Source of the DNA: Actinomycetes bacterium
GTDB lineage: Bacteria; Actinomycetota; Acidimicrobiia; Acidimicrobiales; JAJYXR01
Length of the DNA stretch: 64,000 nt
Direction: 5' to 3'
NCBI GenBank assembly: GCA_021801795.1
Contig: JAJYXR010000004.1
Location: forward strand, 42,607 to 106,606
A program made the position numbers and the translations under genes. Shown one piece after another: positions 54,213 through 62,676 of the stretch. The notes beneath the pieces were generated by a model. The model saw nothing but the letters and a program-made list of their open reading frames with translations, searched no databases and had not been told where the DNA came from. Positions within the stretch are counted from its first letter, which is position 1, and each line of letters opens with the position of its first letter.

Positions 54213-54254
54213 TCCCGGTTGGCCAGTCCCGGTTGGCCAGTCCCGGTTGGCCAG
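54213..54254. repeat. 14-bp tandem repeat, three exact copies
   Basis: Unit tcccggttggccag, immediately upstream of the strong hairpin at 54267. Non-coding, between a small ORF and nth. The unit length is not a multiple of three, unlike repeats inside genes. Confidence 0.93.
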
Positions 54255-54266
54255 TCCCCAGACGCG

Positions 54267-54294
54267 ACGACGGCGCCCTTGCGGGCGCCGTCGT
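54267..54294. terminator. Strong 12-bp hairpin between convergent genes
   Basis: Perfect 12-bp stem acgacggcgccc / gggcgccgtcgt with a TTGC loop, between the small plus ORF and nth. No T-tract; probably a bidirectional terminator by position. Confidence 0.7.
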
Positions 54295-54348
54295 GCGAGC
54301 GGGTCGGGCGGCGGATCCCGAACACCGCTCTCACGGAACCAGGTGGCG

Positions 54349-54360
54349 GGAACCGGTTCC
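54349..54360. other. 12-bp perfect palindrome
   Basis: ggaaccggttcc is a perfect palindrome, with a second related ggaacc 12 bp upstream of it (54336-54341). It sits in the intergenic stretch before nth's stop. Could be a protein site; could be chance. Confidence 0.35.
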
Positions 54361-54419
54361 GGATACACATAGCTCACCACACCTGACGCCGATCTTCCAA
54401 TCAGGAGCGAAAAATAAGA

Positions 54420-55085
54420 TCACAACACGCCGGCGGAGGGGCAAATGTCAGCTAGGACGCACTGGTCGCATCGTGGCTTCCTCGCCTTGCACACATTCCT
54501 TCCATGAAGGATGAGACGGATGCTGAAGCCGCCTCGTTCGGCTGGTGGCACCAGGGCGTCCAGATCGGCCTCGACCTTCACCGGGTCGGTCTCGCCAGTC
54601 AGGCCGAGCCTCCTCGACAGGCGACCCACATGGGTGTCCACGGGCAGGCCGGGGAGGTCGAATGCCACCGAGCGGACGACGTTCGCGGTCTTTCGCCCGA
54701 CACCCGGCAGGCTCAGCAGGTCGGCCATCTCAGTGGGCACCACACCTGCGAAGCTCTCCTCGAGGCTGCGGGCCATCTGGATGAGGCTCCTCGCCTTGGA
54801 ACGGTAGAACCCGGTCGGGCGGATGAGCTGCTCCAGGCGCTCGGGGTCGGCGCCGGCCATGGAGCGCGGAGTGGGAAACTCGCCGAAGAGCCCAGGGGTC
54901 ACCTCGTTGACGCGCTTGTCGGTGCACTGGGCGGAGAGGATCGTGGCGGCGAGCAGCTCGAAGGGGTTCTCGTGCTCGAGCGCGCAGAGGCTGGCTGCAT
55001 CACCTGGGTACTCCCGTTCCAGGCGGGTTATTATCTCCGCTGCTCGTTCCTGTCGCTTGGCGGCTGACTCTCTACGGGTAGGCAT
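54420..55085 (-). CDS. nth: Endonuclease III
   Basis: Base excision repair glycosylase/AP lyase for oxidised pyrimidines. 221 residues; HhH motif LPGVGRKTANVV with catalytic Lys, Asp in PVDTHVGR, and the C-terminal 4Fe-4S cluster (C-x6-C-x2-C-x5-C in CKARKPRCDQCVLADIC). ATG 55085 sits close to AAGG, and mshD starts 28 bp away in the other direction. Confidence 0.96.
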   Translation of the reverse strand: MPTRRESAAKRQERAAEIITRLEREYPGDAASLCALEHENPFELLAATILSAQCTDKRVNEVTPGLFGEFPTPRSMAGADPERLEQLIRPTGFYRSKARSLIQMARSLEESFAGVVPTEMADLLSLPGVGRKTANVVRSVAFDLPGLPVDTHVGRLSRRLGLTGETDPVKVEADLDALVPPAERGGFSIRLILHGRNVCKARKPRCDQCVLADICPSAGVL

Positions 55086-55113
55086 CCTTGCGAGCAGGCT
55101 ACCGTTCTTCGCG

Positions 55114-56118
55114 ATGTGGACCCTATCTAGCCACGACTCACTGGGCGGCTCCGAGCTACTTGCCATAGAAGGCCTGATCTCTGCGTGCCGTGATGCAGGA
55201 GACCCCCAGATGCTCGGCGAGGCTCTCCGGGGTGCTCTGAGGCAGTCCTCGGCGCCAGACGGCTTCAGGGCCTTCCTGGCCCACCACAGGCCTGCCTCGG
55301 GCACAGACGGCTCCCCTGGGGGTGACATCGGCGGACCAGCCCCTGTCCTGTCGGGATTCGCCGGGGCAGCACGCGAGGCCAGGGGATGGCGCATCGAGGT
55401 CATCCTCGCTCCGGAGCCAGGCGCGACCGGGCTGCGTGACCACGATGGCAGCCTCCCGGCCAGCCTGGTGTCAGCATCCCTCGACCACGTCTGTACCTCG
55501 GGTGGCGGCGATGTCTCGCTGTGGACCTGTGGGGTACGGCTCGAGGTAGATGCGCCAGCAGCCGCAGCTGGTCTGGAGCCCACCCGGGAGCTGGTGTGCA
55601 TGACACGCAGCCTCACCGGTGGGCTCCCGAGAACATCCCTGCCGGTCAGGCCCTTCCGACCCGGTGAGGACGAGGCGGCCTGGATCGAGGTGAACAACCG
55701 TGCCTTCTCAGCACATCCCGACCAGGGAAACTGGGATCAGGCGGTCCTGACCGAGCGTGAGCGGGAGCCCTGGTTCGACCCGCAGGGATTTCTCCTGCAC
55801 GAACGCGACGGCGTCCTGGCAGGCTCCTGCTGGACGAAGGTGCACCCGGGGGACCCACTCGGGATATCTCCCGAGGCCGTGGGCGAGATATACGTGATCT
55901 CGGTCGACCCAGGGCTCCAGGGGCAGGGACTCGGACGTTCCCTGGTGCTGCGAGGTCTCCAGTACCTGGCAGCACGCTCGATCCGCCAGGCCATCCTCTA
56001 CACCGACGCCGGTAATGCACCTGCGCTCGCCCTTTACCGGAGCCTGGGCTTCGAGATGCATCACGTAGAGCGCTGCCATGCCGGCCGCCTGCCAGCGGGA
56101 GCTCCACCGGAAGGATAA
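55114..56118 (+). CDS. mshD: Mycothiol synthase (GNAT tandem acetyltransferase)
   Basis: Acetylates Cys-GlcN-Ins to mycothiol, the actinobacterial thiol. 334 residues; the C-terminal GNAT half is characteristic, with VNNRAFSAHPDQGNWD, EPWFDPQGFLL, SCWTKVHP, GEIYVISVDPGLQGQGLG (acetyl-CoA loop) and ILYTDAGNAPALALYRSLGF. The N-terminal half is a degenerate second GNAT domain. ATG 55114. The strongest marker for an actinobacterium here. Confidence 0.93.
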   Translation: MWTLSSHDSLGGSELLAIEGLISACRDAGDPQMLGEALRGALRQSSAPDGFRAFLAHHRPASGTDGSPGGDIGGPAPVLSGFAGAAREARGWRIEVILAPEPGATGLRDHDGSLPASLVSASLDHVCTSGGGDVSLWTCGVRLEVDAPAAAAGLEPTRELVCMTRSLTGGLPRTSLPVRPFRPGEDEAAWIEVNNRAFSAHPDQGNWDQAVLTEREREPWFDPQGFLLHERDGVLAGSCWTKVHPGDPLGISPEAVGEIYVISVDPGLQGQGLGRSLVLRGLQYLAARSIRQAILYTDAGNAPALALYRSLGFEMHHVERCHAGRLPAGAPPEG

Positions 56119-56245
56119 CCATCGCCAATCCACCGCTGCCTGGGCGCTGGAGGCGCGGAACGGGGAGCTGTGATCTGGTCGTCTCCGGAGCACTGGGCCG
56201 ACCAGGCGACCGCCCCCGCCCCAGCGGGCCACCTAGGATATGACC

Positions 56246-56605
56246 ATGCCGGCCAACCTCGAGCGGCGTTGGATAGATCCCAGCCAGCCACAGACCCTCC
56301 AGATCGCCACCCTGCTGCAGTACCTGAACGCAGCGATGGCACTGCTTTTCTTGCTGCTCGGTCTGTACCCGGCCTGGTTCCTTCTCCTGGTAGCCGAGGC
56401 ACCCGCCGCCTATGGCATGGCCAACGATCGCCGATGGGGCTACCGGTTGGCGGTGGCCACCTCGGGTCTTTACCTGCTGCTCAGCCTGGGGGCCATGCTC
56501 CTGGGCGAGGGCATAGGGGTGCTGAACCTGGTCTTCTCGGTAGCCCTGGTGGCCCTGCTGCTCCACCCGATGAGCCGCAGCTACGAACGCATCTGGTACC
56601 ACTGA
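56246..56605 (+). CDS. Small membrane protein (about four membrane segments)
   Basis: 119 residues, four hydrophobic segments (about 20-45, 50-60, 65-85, 88-105) and a basic C-terminal HPMSRSYERIWYH. Unknown function. ATG 56246 is chosen because AGGA is 7 bases upstream; ATG 56240 is nearer to it. Next gene begins 4 bp later. Confidence 0.75.
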   Translation: MPANLERRWIDPSQPQTLQIATLLQYLNAAMALLFLLLGLYPAWFLLLVAEAPAAYGMANDRRWGYRLAVATSGLYLLLSLGAMLLGEGIGVLNLVFSVALVALLLHPMSRSYERIWYH

Positions 56606-56609
56606 GAGC

Positions 56610-57248
56610 GTGAGCACCACTGCGCACCCGGTTTTCGCCTGGGCCTGGCCACGTATCGCTGCTGCCGGTGAGCGCAGGGGGACCTCGGCTCACCGGGACG
56701 AGCTGCTGGCGGGCCTGAGAGGCCGGGTGCTCGAGATCGGTCCCGGTGCGGGGACGAACTTCACCCATTACCCCTCTGGGGTGTCCGAAGTGGTCGCAGT
56801 GGAGCCTGAGCCGACGCTGAGGGAGCACGCCAGGCGAGCAGCTGTCCACGCCCCCCTGGCAGTCCAGGTCATCGGCGGCGAGGCCGATGCGCTGCCGGTC
56901 GCCTCGGGTGCCTTCGACGCGGTGGTCGCCTCCATGGTGCTGTGCTCCGTGGAGGATCCCCCTGCCGCGGTGGCCGAGATAGCCCGGGTGCTCACCGACG
57001 GCGGCGAGCTACGGGTATACGAGCACGTGCGCTCGCAACGGCCTGGCCTCGCGAGGATCCAGGATGCGCTGGACCTGATGTGGCCGCGCATGGCAGGTGG
57101 CTGCCACACCGGGCGGGCGACCATGGAGATCCTGGCCCAGGCAGGTTTCGAGCCCACCTCGATGCGCAGCTTCGACTTCCGACCGTGCATGCTGGCAGCG
57201 CCTGTGGCACCCCACGTCATCGCTGTCTGCCGGCTCGAGGCCCGCTAG
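56610..57248 (+). CDS. Class I SAM-dependent methyltransferase
   Basis: 212 residues with SAM motif I VLEIGPGAGTN, motif II VEPEPTLREHA and post-I AFDAVVASMVLCSV, like the UbiE/COQ5-related phospholipid or quinone methyltransferases. GTG start. Followed 57 bp later by menG. Substrate not known; a role near menaquinone is possible by context. Confidence 0.85.
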   Translation: MSTTAHPVFAWAWPRIAAAGERRGTSAHRDELLAGLRGRVLEIGPGAGTNFTHYPSGVSEVVAVEPEPTLREHARRAAVHAPLAVQVIGGEADALPVASGAFDAVVASMVLCSVEDPPAAVAEIARVLTDGGELRVYEHVRSQRPGLARIQDALDLMWPRMAGGCHTGRATMEILAQAGFEPTSMRSFDFRPCMLAAPVAPHVIAVCRLEAR

Positions 57249-57305
57249 GCGGCCGCCTCTGGCCGGGTGTCGCATCGGGCGGCGCGACGCTCCTAATGTG
57301 CTCTC

Positions 57306-58157
57306 GTGACCGATGAGTCTGAACAGGGCCCGATGCGCCGAGCGATGCTGAATGCTGCCAGGCGCGCTTCGGACCTACTCGCACCACCCCACCGGCCTTC
57401 CACCGCCACATCGCTGCCCACAGGGGAGGTGAAGACTCTGGCGGTCGAGTCGATGTTCGACCGCATTTCTGGCCGCTACGACCTGGTGAACCGCCTGATG
57501 ACCTTCGGTCTCGACATCCCATGGCGCAGGCGCAGCGTGAGGGCTCTCGCGCTGCCACCAGGCTCGGTGGTGGTCGACCTCGCCTGCGGCACCGGAGACT
57601 TCTGCGAGATCCTCGCCCGCAGTGGCCACAGGGTGATCGGCATAGACCGATCCGCGGGCATGCTGGAGGTGGCCTCGGCACGCCTAAGGGATCACCCTCT
57701 CACTAGATACGGTTACCAACCGGTGCTCCTGAGGTCCGACGGCACGGAGCTGCCACTCAGGACCGCCTCCGCGGACGGGCTCACCTGTGGTTTCGCCTTG
57801 CGAAACTTCACCGACCTGCCTTCGGTCATCGACGAGATGGCCAGGGTGCTGAGGCCCGGTGGTCGGTTGGCGCTGCTCGAGGTGTCGGTCCCCAGTTCCC
57901 CCATTGCGCGCCTGGGGAACGCGATCTGGTTCAACCGCTGCGTGCCACTGCTCGGCAGGCTCCTGTCCGACCCGGATGCCTACAGCTACCTTCCCCGCTC
58001 CGTGGAGTACCTGCCTGATCCCCCAGGCCTGGCCCAGATGCTTACCGAGGCGGGGTTCGCTACCGTCTGCAGGAGGACGCTGCTCGCTGGCTCCGCCCAG
58101 CTGGTCACGGCCACCCGAGTGGGGATGCCACCTGGGCCATCGGGCAGCCAGGCGTGA
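57306..58157 (+). CDS. menG: Demethylmenaquinone methyltransferase
   Basis: Last step of menaquinone synthesis (UbiE/MenG). 283 residues with FDRISGRYDLVNRLMTFG, motif VVDLACGTGDF and the C-terminal PGGRLALLEVS. A 40-residue N-terminal extension is present. GTG start; menF begins in its stop (GTGA). Confidence 0.93.
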   Translation: MTDESEQGPMRRAMLNAARRASDLLAPPHRPSTATSLPTGEVKTLAVESMFDRISGRYDLVNRLMTFGLDIPWRRRSVRALALPPGSVVVDLACGTGDFCEILARSGHRVIGIDRSAGMLEVASARLRDHPLTRYGYQPVLLRSDGTELPLRTASADGLTCGFALRNFTDLPSVIDEMARVLRPGGRLALLEVSVPSSPIARLGNAIWFNRCVPLLGRLLSDPDAYSYLPRSVEYLPDPPGLAQMLTEAGFATVCRRTLLAGSAQLVTATRVGMPPGPSGSQA

Positions 58158-59494
58158 GCGGCCTCGCTCGGGCACTGCCGGACGGCTGGCAGAAGCTTCG
58201 CTACAGGACAGTCCCTGTCGATTCCCGTGAGGCAGTCGACGGCGCATGGCTCGCTCTCGGCGATCCCCTGGCCGAGGGCATGGTCCTCGCCTCGGGGGAG
58301 CGGCTGATCGCTGCGGCGGGCGTGGCCGCGCGTGCCTGCTTCCCATGTGGCCTCGCAGAGCCTGGCAGGGCTGCGGGAATCCTCGATGACCTGCGAGCCA
58401 TCCCCGGCCAGGACGACATGAGGGTTCCAGGCAGCGGCCCGGTGCTCCTGGGCGCTCTACCATTCGACCGGGAAGAGCCCTGCAGCCTCCTCCTCCCCGC
58501 CGTTGCCTACGGACGCGACTCCCATGGGCGCGCCTGGGTCACCCGGGTCTCGGACACCGGGGCCGACCTCGAGGGCGGCTGGGCGCCAGACCAGATACGC
58601 GAGATGCTCGGCAGTGAAGGGCCGGTGCCGCACGGCGACTCCCGTGGCGTCGAGTCGGCCGTGTCCGTTCTGGAGCACCCCACGGCCGACCAGTTCGTCT
58701 CGATGGTCGGCCGCGCCCTGGACCGCCTGGCCGCGCACGAGATCCAGAAGGTCGTCCTGGCGCGTTCGGTTAGCGTGACCACTGCCTCGCCTGCCATCCC
58801 CTACAGGGTCTACCACCGCTTCAGCCAGGCCGAACCCTCTGCCTTCGCTTTCGGCCGGACTTCCTCTACGGGAGCCTTCATCGGCGCCAGCCCGGAGCTG
58901 CTGGTGAGCAGGATGGGCACCAGGGTGCTGTCCGAGCCTCTGGCCGGGACCGTAGAGCTCGACCCCGCCGATCCGGCTGCCACCGATCGGACAACCGCGC
59001 TGGAGGCCAGCCCGAAGGAGCGCTCCGAGCACAATCTGGTCGTGGAATCGGTGGCCGGTGTCCTGGCTGCAGTCTGCGAAAGCCTCCAGGTGCCGGACGC
59101 GCCGCGAATCAGGCGGCTCTCGAGCCTTGCCCACCTGGCCACCCCCATATCCGGGCACCTATCCGCTGGGTTCGCAGGCACCGGTGCGCTCGAGCTGGCC
59201 GCCAGCCTGCATCCCACTCCTGCCGTGGCCGGTAGCCCCCGAGACAGAGCGCTCGAGCTGATCCGCGAGCTCGAGGGAGACCTGAGGGGACTCTACGCAG
59301 GACCCGTAGGCTGGATGGACGCCAGGGGCGACGGCGAGTTCGCCGTGGCGATCCGCTCGGTAGCGCTCAGGGCATCACTCGCGTATGCCTGTGCAGGGGC
59401 CGGTATCGTAGCCGGCTCGGACCCCGGAAGGGAGCTCGCCGAGACGGCAGCGAAGCTCCGCCCCGCGCTCTACGCCCTCGGCATCGAGCACTGA
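58154..59494 (+). CDS. menF: Isochorismate synthase
   Basis: Converts chorismate to isochorismate for menaquinone. 446 residues; chorismate-binding domain with HEIQKVVLARS, ASPELLVSR, PLAGTV, SEHNLVVESVAGVL and RELEGDLRGLYAGPVGW. An EntC-type enzyme would share these; adjacent menG favours MenF. GTG start overlaps menG by 4 bp. Confidence 0.92.
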   Translation: MSGLARALPDGWQKLRYRTVPVDSREAVDGAWLALGDPLAEGMVLASGERLIAAAGVAARACFPCGLAEPGRAAGILDDLRAIPGQDDMRVPGSGPVLLGALPFDREEPCSLLLPAVAYGRDSHGRAWVTRVSDTGADLEGGWAPDQIREMLGSEGPVPHGDSRGVESAVSVLEHPTADQFVSMVGRALDRLAAHEIQKVVLARSVSVTTASPAIPYRVYHRFSQAEPSAFAFGRTSSTGAFIGASPELLVSRMGTRVLSEPLAGTVELDPADPAATDRTTALEASPKERSEHNLVVESVAGVLAAVCESLQVPDAPRIRRLSSLAHLATPISGHLSAGFAGTGALELAASLHPTPAVAGSPRDRALELIRELEGDLRGLYAGPVGWMDARGDGEFAVAIRSVALRASLAYACAGAGIVAGSDPGRELAETAAKLRPALYALGIEH

Positions 59495-59501
59495 GAGGCG
59501 C

Positions 59502-60314
59502 CTAGCCTTCCGCGAAGCGTTCCTCCACCCAGGCAACTGCTTCAGCGATGGCTCCTGGCGCATCGCGCGGAACGAAGTGGCCCACTCCCTCCAGCACCAT
59601 CAGCCGTGCATTCGCGAGCCTCCGGGCCATACCCGCCGCCACGCGTGGGCTCACCACCGCGTCCCAGGCCCCCGTGATCACCGCGGTCGGCTGCTCGACC
59701 TCCGCGATCGCGGCCTCCACCTCGTCGATCTCCGAGACGAGGAATCGTTGCTCGTCCCTGAAGGCCTTCCAGACCGATGTGGCGCTTCTGCCAGCCGCCT
59801 CAGCGTACTCCTCGTCGGGCAGGGTCGTCTGGATCCACCTGCCGAAGCGGCCGCCCAGAGGTCTCGCCAGCTCCCGGAGCGGAGGAAGCAGCCGCCCGAA
59901 TCCGTAGAGGGCGCCGGCTACCAGCGCGTCGCCCACCACCGGGAGAGCTGCCACCCTGTCGCTCAGGGTCACGCTGGAGCTGTCCCCGATGGAACCGACC
60001 AGCACCAGCCCACTCACCACCTCGGGATGTCGAGCTGCGAGCAGCACGGCCACTCCCCCGCCGTAGCTGTGTCCGATCACGACCGCTGGCGCCGCTCCCG
60101 CCTCACGGAGCACCGACGCGAACCTGTCGGCATTCTGGGTCATGCCTATCGCCGAACCGCCGGTCAGCCCGTAACCTGGCCGATCGGCCAGCAGTAGCCT
60201 GTGGCCCGGGACCAGGGCCGGCACGAGGGAGCTGAACCCGTCGCCCGATCCTGGCTGGCCGTGAAGTGCCAGCACGGCCGGACCTGCGCCGTGCTCGGCC
60301 ACATGGATCCTCAA
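59502..60314 (-). CDS. Alpha/beta hydrolase
   Basis: 270 residues, intact triad: nucleophile S83 in GHSYGGG, acid in ITGAWDAVV, and His in GVGHFVP; oxyanion HGQPG near 19. No signal peptide. Overlaps the histidine kinase stop by 4 bp, so it is co-transcribed. Substrate unknown; menH is a formal possibility because of nearby menF, but it is on the opposite strand. Confidence 0.85.
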   Translation of the reverse strand: MRIHVAEHGAGPAVLALHGQPGSGDGFSSLVPALVPGHRLLLADRPGYGLTGGSAIGMTQNADRFASVLREAGAAPAVVIGHSYGGGVAVLLAARHPEVVSGLVLVGSIGDSSSVTLSDRVAALPVVGDALVAGALYGFGRLLPPLRELARPLGGRFGRWIQTTLPDEEYAEAAGRSATSVWKAFRDEQRFLVSEIDEVEAAIAEVEQPTAVITGAWDAVVSPRVAAGMARRLANARLMVLEGVGHFVPRDAPGAIAEAVAWVEERFAEG

Positions 60315-61972
60315 CGGGGCCCCCCGAGGTCGCCTGCCTGCGGTGTCGGAACGGGCATGGCAGGCAGGCTGATCTCGAATGACGTCCCACCTCCTGCCCC
60401 CGGATAAACCCTGGCGCTGCCTCCGTGGGCTTCCAGGACCGCGGCGACTATGGCGAGCCCCAGGCCCGTTCCCGCCCCGGTGCGTGCGCTGCTGGCCCGG
60501 TAGAACGGGTCGAAGACTTTCTCCGCCTGCTCGGGGGTGAGACCTGGACCTTCGTCCTCGACCTTCAGATGCACCGTGCCATCTGCCTGGTGGATCTCCA
60601 CGTGAACTGGCGTGCCGGGCGGTGTGTGGACCTGGGCATTTCGAACCAGGTTCGCCACTGCCTGGTGCAGCCGATGCGAGTCGCCGGTCACCAGCGTCCT
60701 GCCCGGCGACACGAAGTCGATCGGGTGCTGCTCATCCACCACCCGTGCGTCCTCGACGACCTTATCCACGAGGGATGACAGGTCGAGCGGCCTCATCTCC
60801 AGGGGCCTACCCTGATCGAGCCGTGCCAGCAGCAGCAGGTCGTCGACCAGCACTCCCATCCTCGCGGCCTCCTGCTCGATGCGCTCCGCCGCCCTCAGGC
60901 GCGCCGGCTCGTCCTCGAATGCACCTTTTCGCAGCAGCTCCGCGTAACCCCGTATGGAGGTAAGCGGCGTCCGCAGCTCGTGCGAGGCGTCAGCCACGAA
61001 ACGTCGAAGGCGTGACTCCGAGCTGCTCCGCACCGCGAAGGCCTGCTCGATCTGGCTGAGCATCGCGTTCAGGGCCTTGGCCAGCCGGCCTACCTCGCTG
61101 CGATCGCCCCGCTCGGCCACGCGCCGCGCGAGATCGCCTGCGGCGATCTCGCCTGCAGTGGCGGTCATCTCCTCCAGCGGTCTCAGACTGAGCTTCGCCA
61201 TGTACCAGGTGATCGCGATGAGCGCCAGCAGCACGAGGCTCGAGACCAGTATCTCCACGTGGACGAGAGAGGACAGCGTCTCGTCGGTAGGGGTGCGCGC
61301 CACCAGGGTGACGACGGTACCGCCAGGCACCGCCACGGCCTCTGCCTCGTACCTGGTTCCAGACGTGCCGGCAGCCCTCACCTCGAACACGGGCCTGTCG
61401 GGCGCGTACACGCCATGTGACGCCCCGAATCGATGCCGTGCCGGATATCGCTGGACCACCAGGTGCTCAGGCAGCACCGGCGGCGGGTCCTCTTCGTCGC
61501 GCGATCCGGACGGCCGCCTCATCACGACACGTCCCGAGGAATCCAGGACCTCCAGGTATACGTCGGGGCTGATGCGCGCTGCGAGGATGCCCGCTTCGAG
61601 AGCAGGCGCGTGCCGTGTGGCGCGCGCGCGTCCCCTCGCCGGGCTGGTGGCTGCTCCTGTCCCCAGGCTCGACGGCGATCCGTCACCGAGGACCCCCAGC
61701 CCAACGCCTGCCGGGGTACCCGAAACCGTGTCTGCCAGGCCTGCGAGCCAGGCAGACGGGTCCCGCGCTGCTAGGTTCGAGCCGGCAGCCAGGTCGTGGA
61801 TGTAGGTGGACACTATGTACCCATAGGCCTGATCCTGGGCTACGTCGATCTGCTCGTCCAGGCGCCCGTAGAGGAAGGACCTGAGGGACGAGAAGGTGGC
61901 GATGTCCGTGGCGAGGATGCCCACCACCAGCAGGGCCGCCATGCCGATCACCAGCCGATGCCGGAGGGTCAC
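60311..61972 (-). CDS. Membrane sensor histidine kinase
   Basis: 553 residues: membrane helix at the N-terminus, a large extracytoplasmic region, a second helix near 235-255, HAMP, HisKA with H331 in ADASHELRTPLTS, and ATPase motifs NLVRNAQV, DEGPGLTPEQ, GTGLGLAIV. GTG start 3 bp after the regulator. Its sensor domain of about 200 residues is not recognised. Confidence 0.93.
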   Translation of the reverse strand: MTLRHRLVIGMAALLVVGILATDIATFSSLRSFLYGRLDEQIDVAQDQAYGYIVSTYIHDLAAGSNLAARDPSAWLAGLADTVSGTPAGVGLGVLGDGSPSSLGTGAATSPARGRARATRHAPALEAGILAARISPDVYLEVLDSSGRVVMRRPSGSRDEEDPPPVLPEHLVVQRYPARHRFGASHGVYAPDRPVFEVRAAGTSGTRYEAEAVAVPGGTVVTLVARTPTDETLSSLVHVEILVSSLVLLALIAITWYMAKLSLRPLEEMTATAGEIAAGDLARRVAERGDRSEVGRLAKALNAMLSQIEQAFAVRSSSESRLRRFVADASHELRTPLTSIRGYAELLRKGAFEDEPARLRAAERIEQEAARMGVLVDDLLLLARLDQGRPLEMRPLDLSSLVDKVVEDARVVDEQHPIDFVSPGRTLVTGDSHRLHQAVANLVRNAQVHTPPGTPVHVEIHQADGTVHLKVEDEGPGLTPEQAEKVFDPFYRASSARTGAGTGLGLAIVAAVLEAHGGSARVYPGAGGGTSFEISLPAMPVPTPQAGDLGGPR

Positions 61973-61975
61973 GGC

Positions 61976-62674
61976 TCAGGCCAGGTGTCTCGGAAGCCGG
62001 AGGCTGTAGCCGACCCCGCGGATGGTGTGGATCAGCGGCGGGTCGTAGCAGTCGATCTTCTTCCTCAGGTAGCTGATGTAGGTCTCCACGATGTTCGGAT
62101 CCCCCTCGAAGTCGTAGTCCCATACGTGGTCGAGGATCTCGGCCTTGGAGGCCACCCTCCGTGCGTTCACCAGCAGGTAGTGCAGCAGGCGGAACTCCGT
62201 GGCGGTCAGCTCGACCTCCTCGCCTGCCCGCCAGACCTCGTGGGTCTCCTCGTCCATGACCAGATCTGCGAATGCCAGCTGCCCGGCTGGCACCGGCTCC
62301 AGCCGAGATCGCCGCAGCACGGCTCCGATCCGAGCGATCAGCTCGTCGAGGCTGAAGGGCTTGGTCACGTAGTCGTCCGCTCCGACCGCGAAGCTGGCTA
62401 CCTTGTCCTCGGTGGCGTCCCGTGCCGTGAGGAACAGGATCGGCACCTCCTCCCCTGCAGAACGGAGCCTCCGGCATACCTCTGCACCGTCGATATCGGG
62501 AAGCATCCAGTCGAGCAGGACGACGTCCGGTCGCATAGTGCTGACTGCCTCGATGGCATCGCGCCCGCAGGGTGCCACCTCCACCTCGAAGCCCTCGAAC
62601 CTGAGCGCAGCGCCGAGAAGGTCGGTGATGTATGGCTCGTCGTCGACGACCAGGATGCGAGCCGGCCCAGCCAC
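61976..62674 (-). CDS. OmpR/PhoB-family response regulator
   Basis: 232 residues from GTG 62674: VVDDEPY, phosphoacceptor D55 in LLDWMLPD, VTKPF, and a winged-helix domain with TATEFRLLHYLL and VETYISYLRKKID. The start is 2 bp after the Ppm1-like stop, though no SD is visible. Partner of the downstream kinase. Confidence 0.93.
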   Translation of the reverse strand: MAGPARILVVDDEPYITDLLGAALRFEGFEVEVAPCGRDAIEAVSTMRPDVVLLDWMLPDIDGAEVCRRLRSAGEEVPILFLTARDATEDKVASFAVGADDYVTKPFSLDELIARIGAVLRRSRLEPVPAGQLAFADLVMDEETHEVWRAGEEVELTATEFRLLHYLLVNARRVASKAEILDHVWDYDFEGDPNIVETYISYLRKKIDCYDPPLIHTIRGVGYSLRLPRHLA

Positions 62675-62676
62675 GG

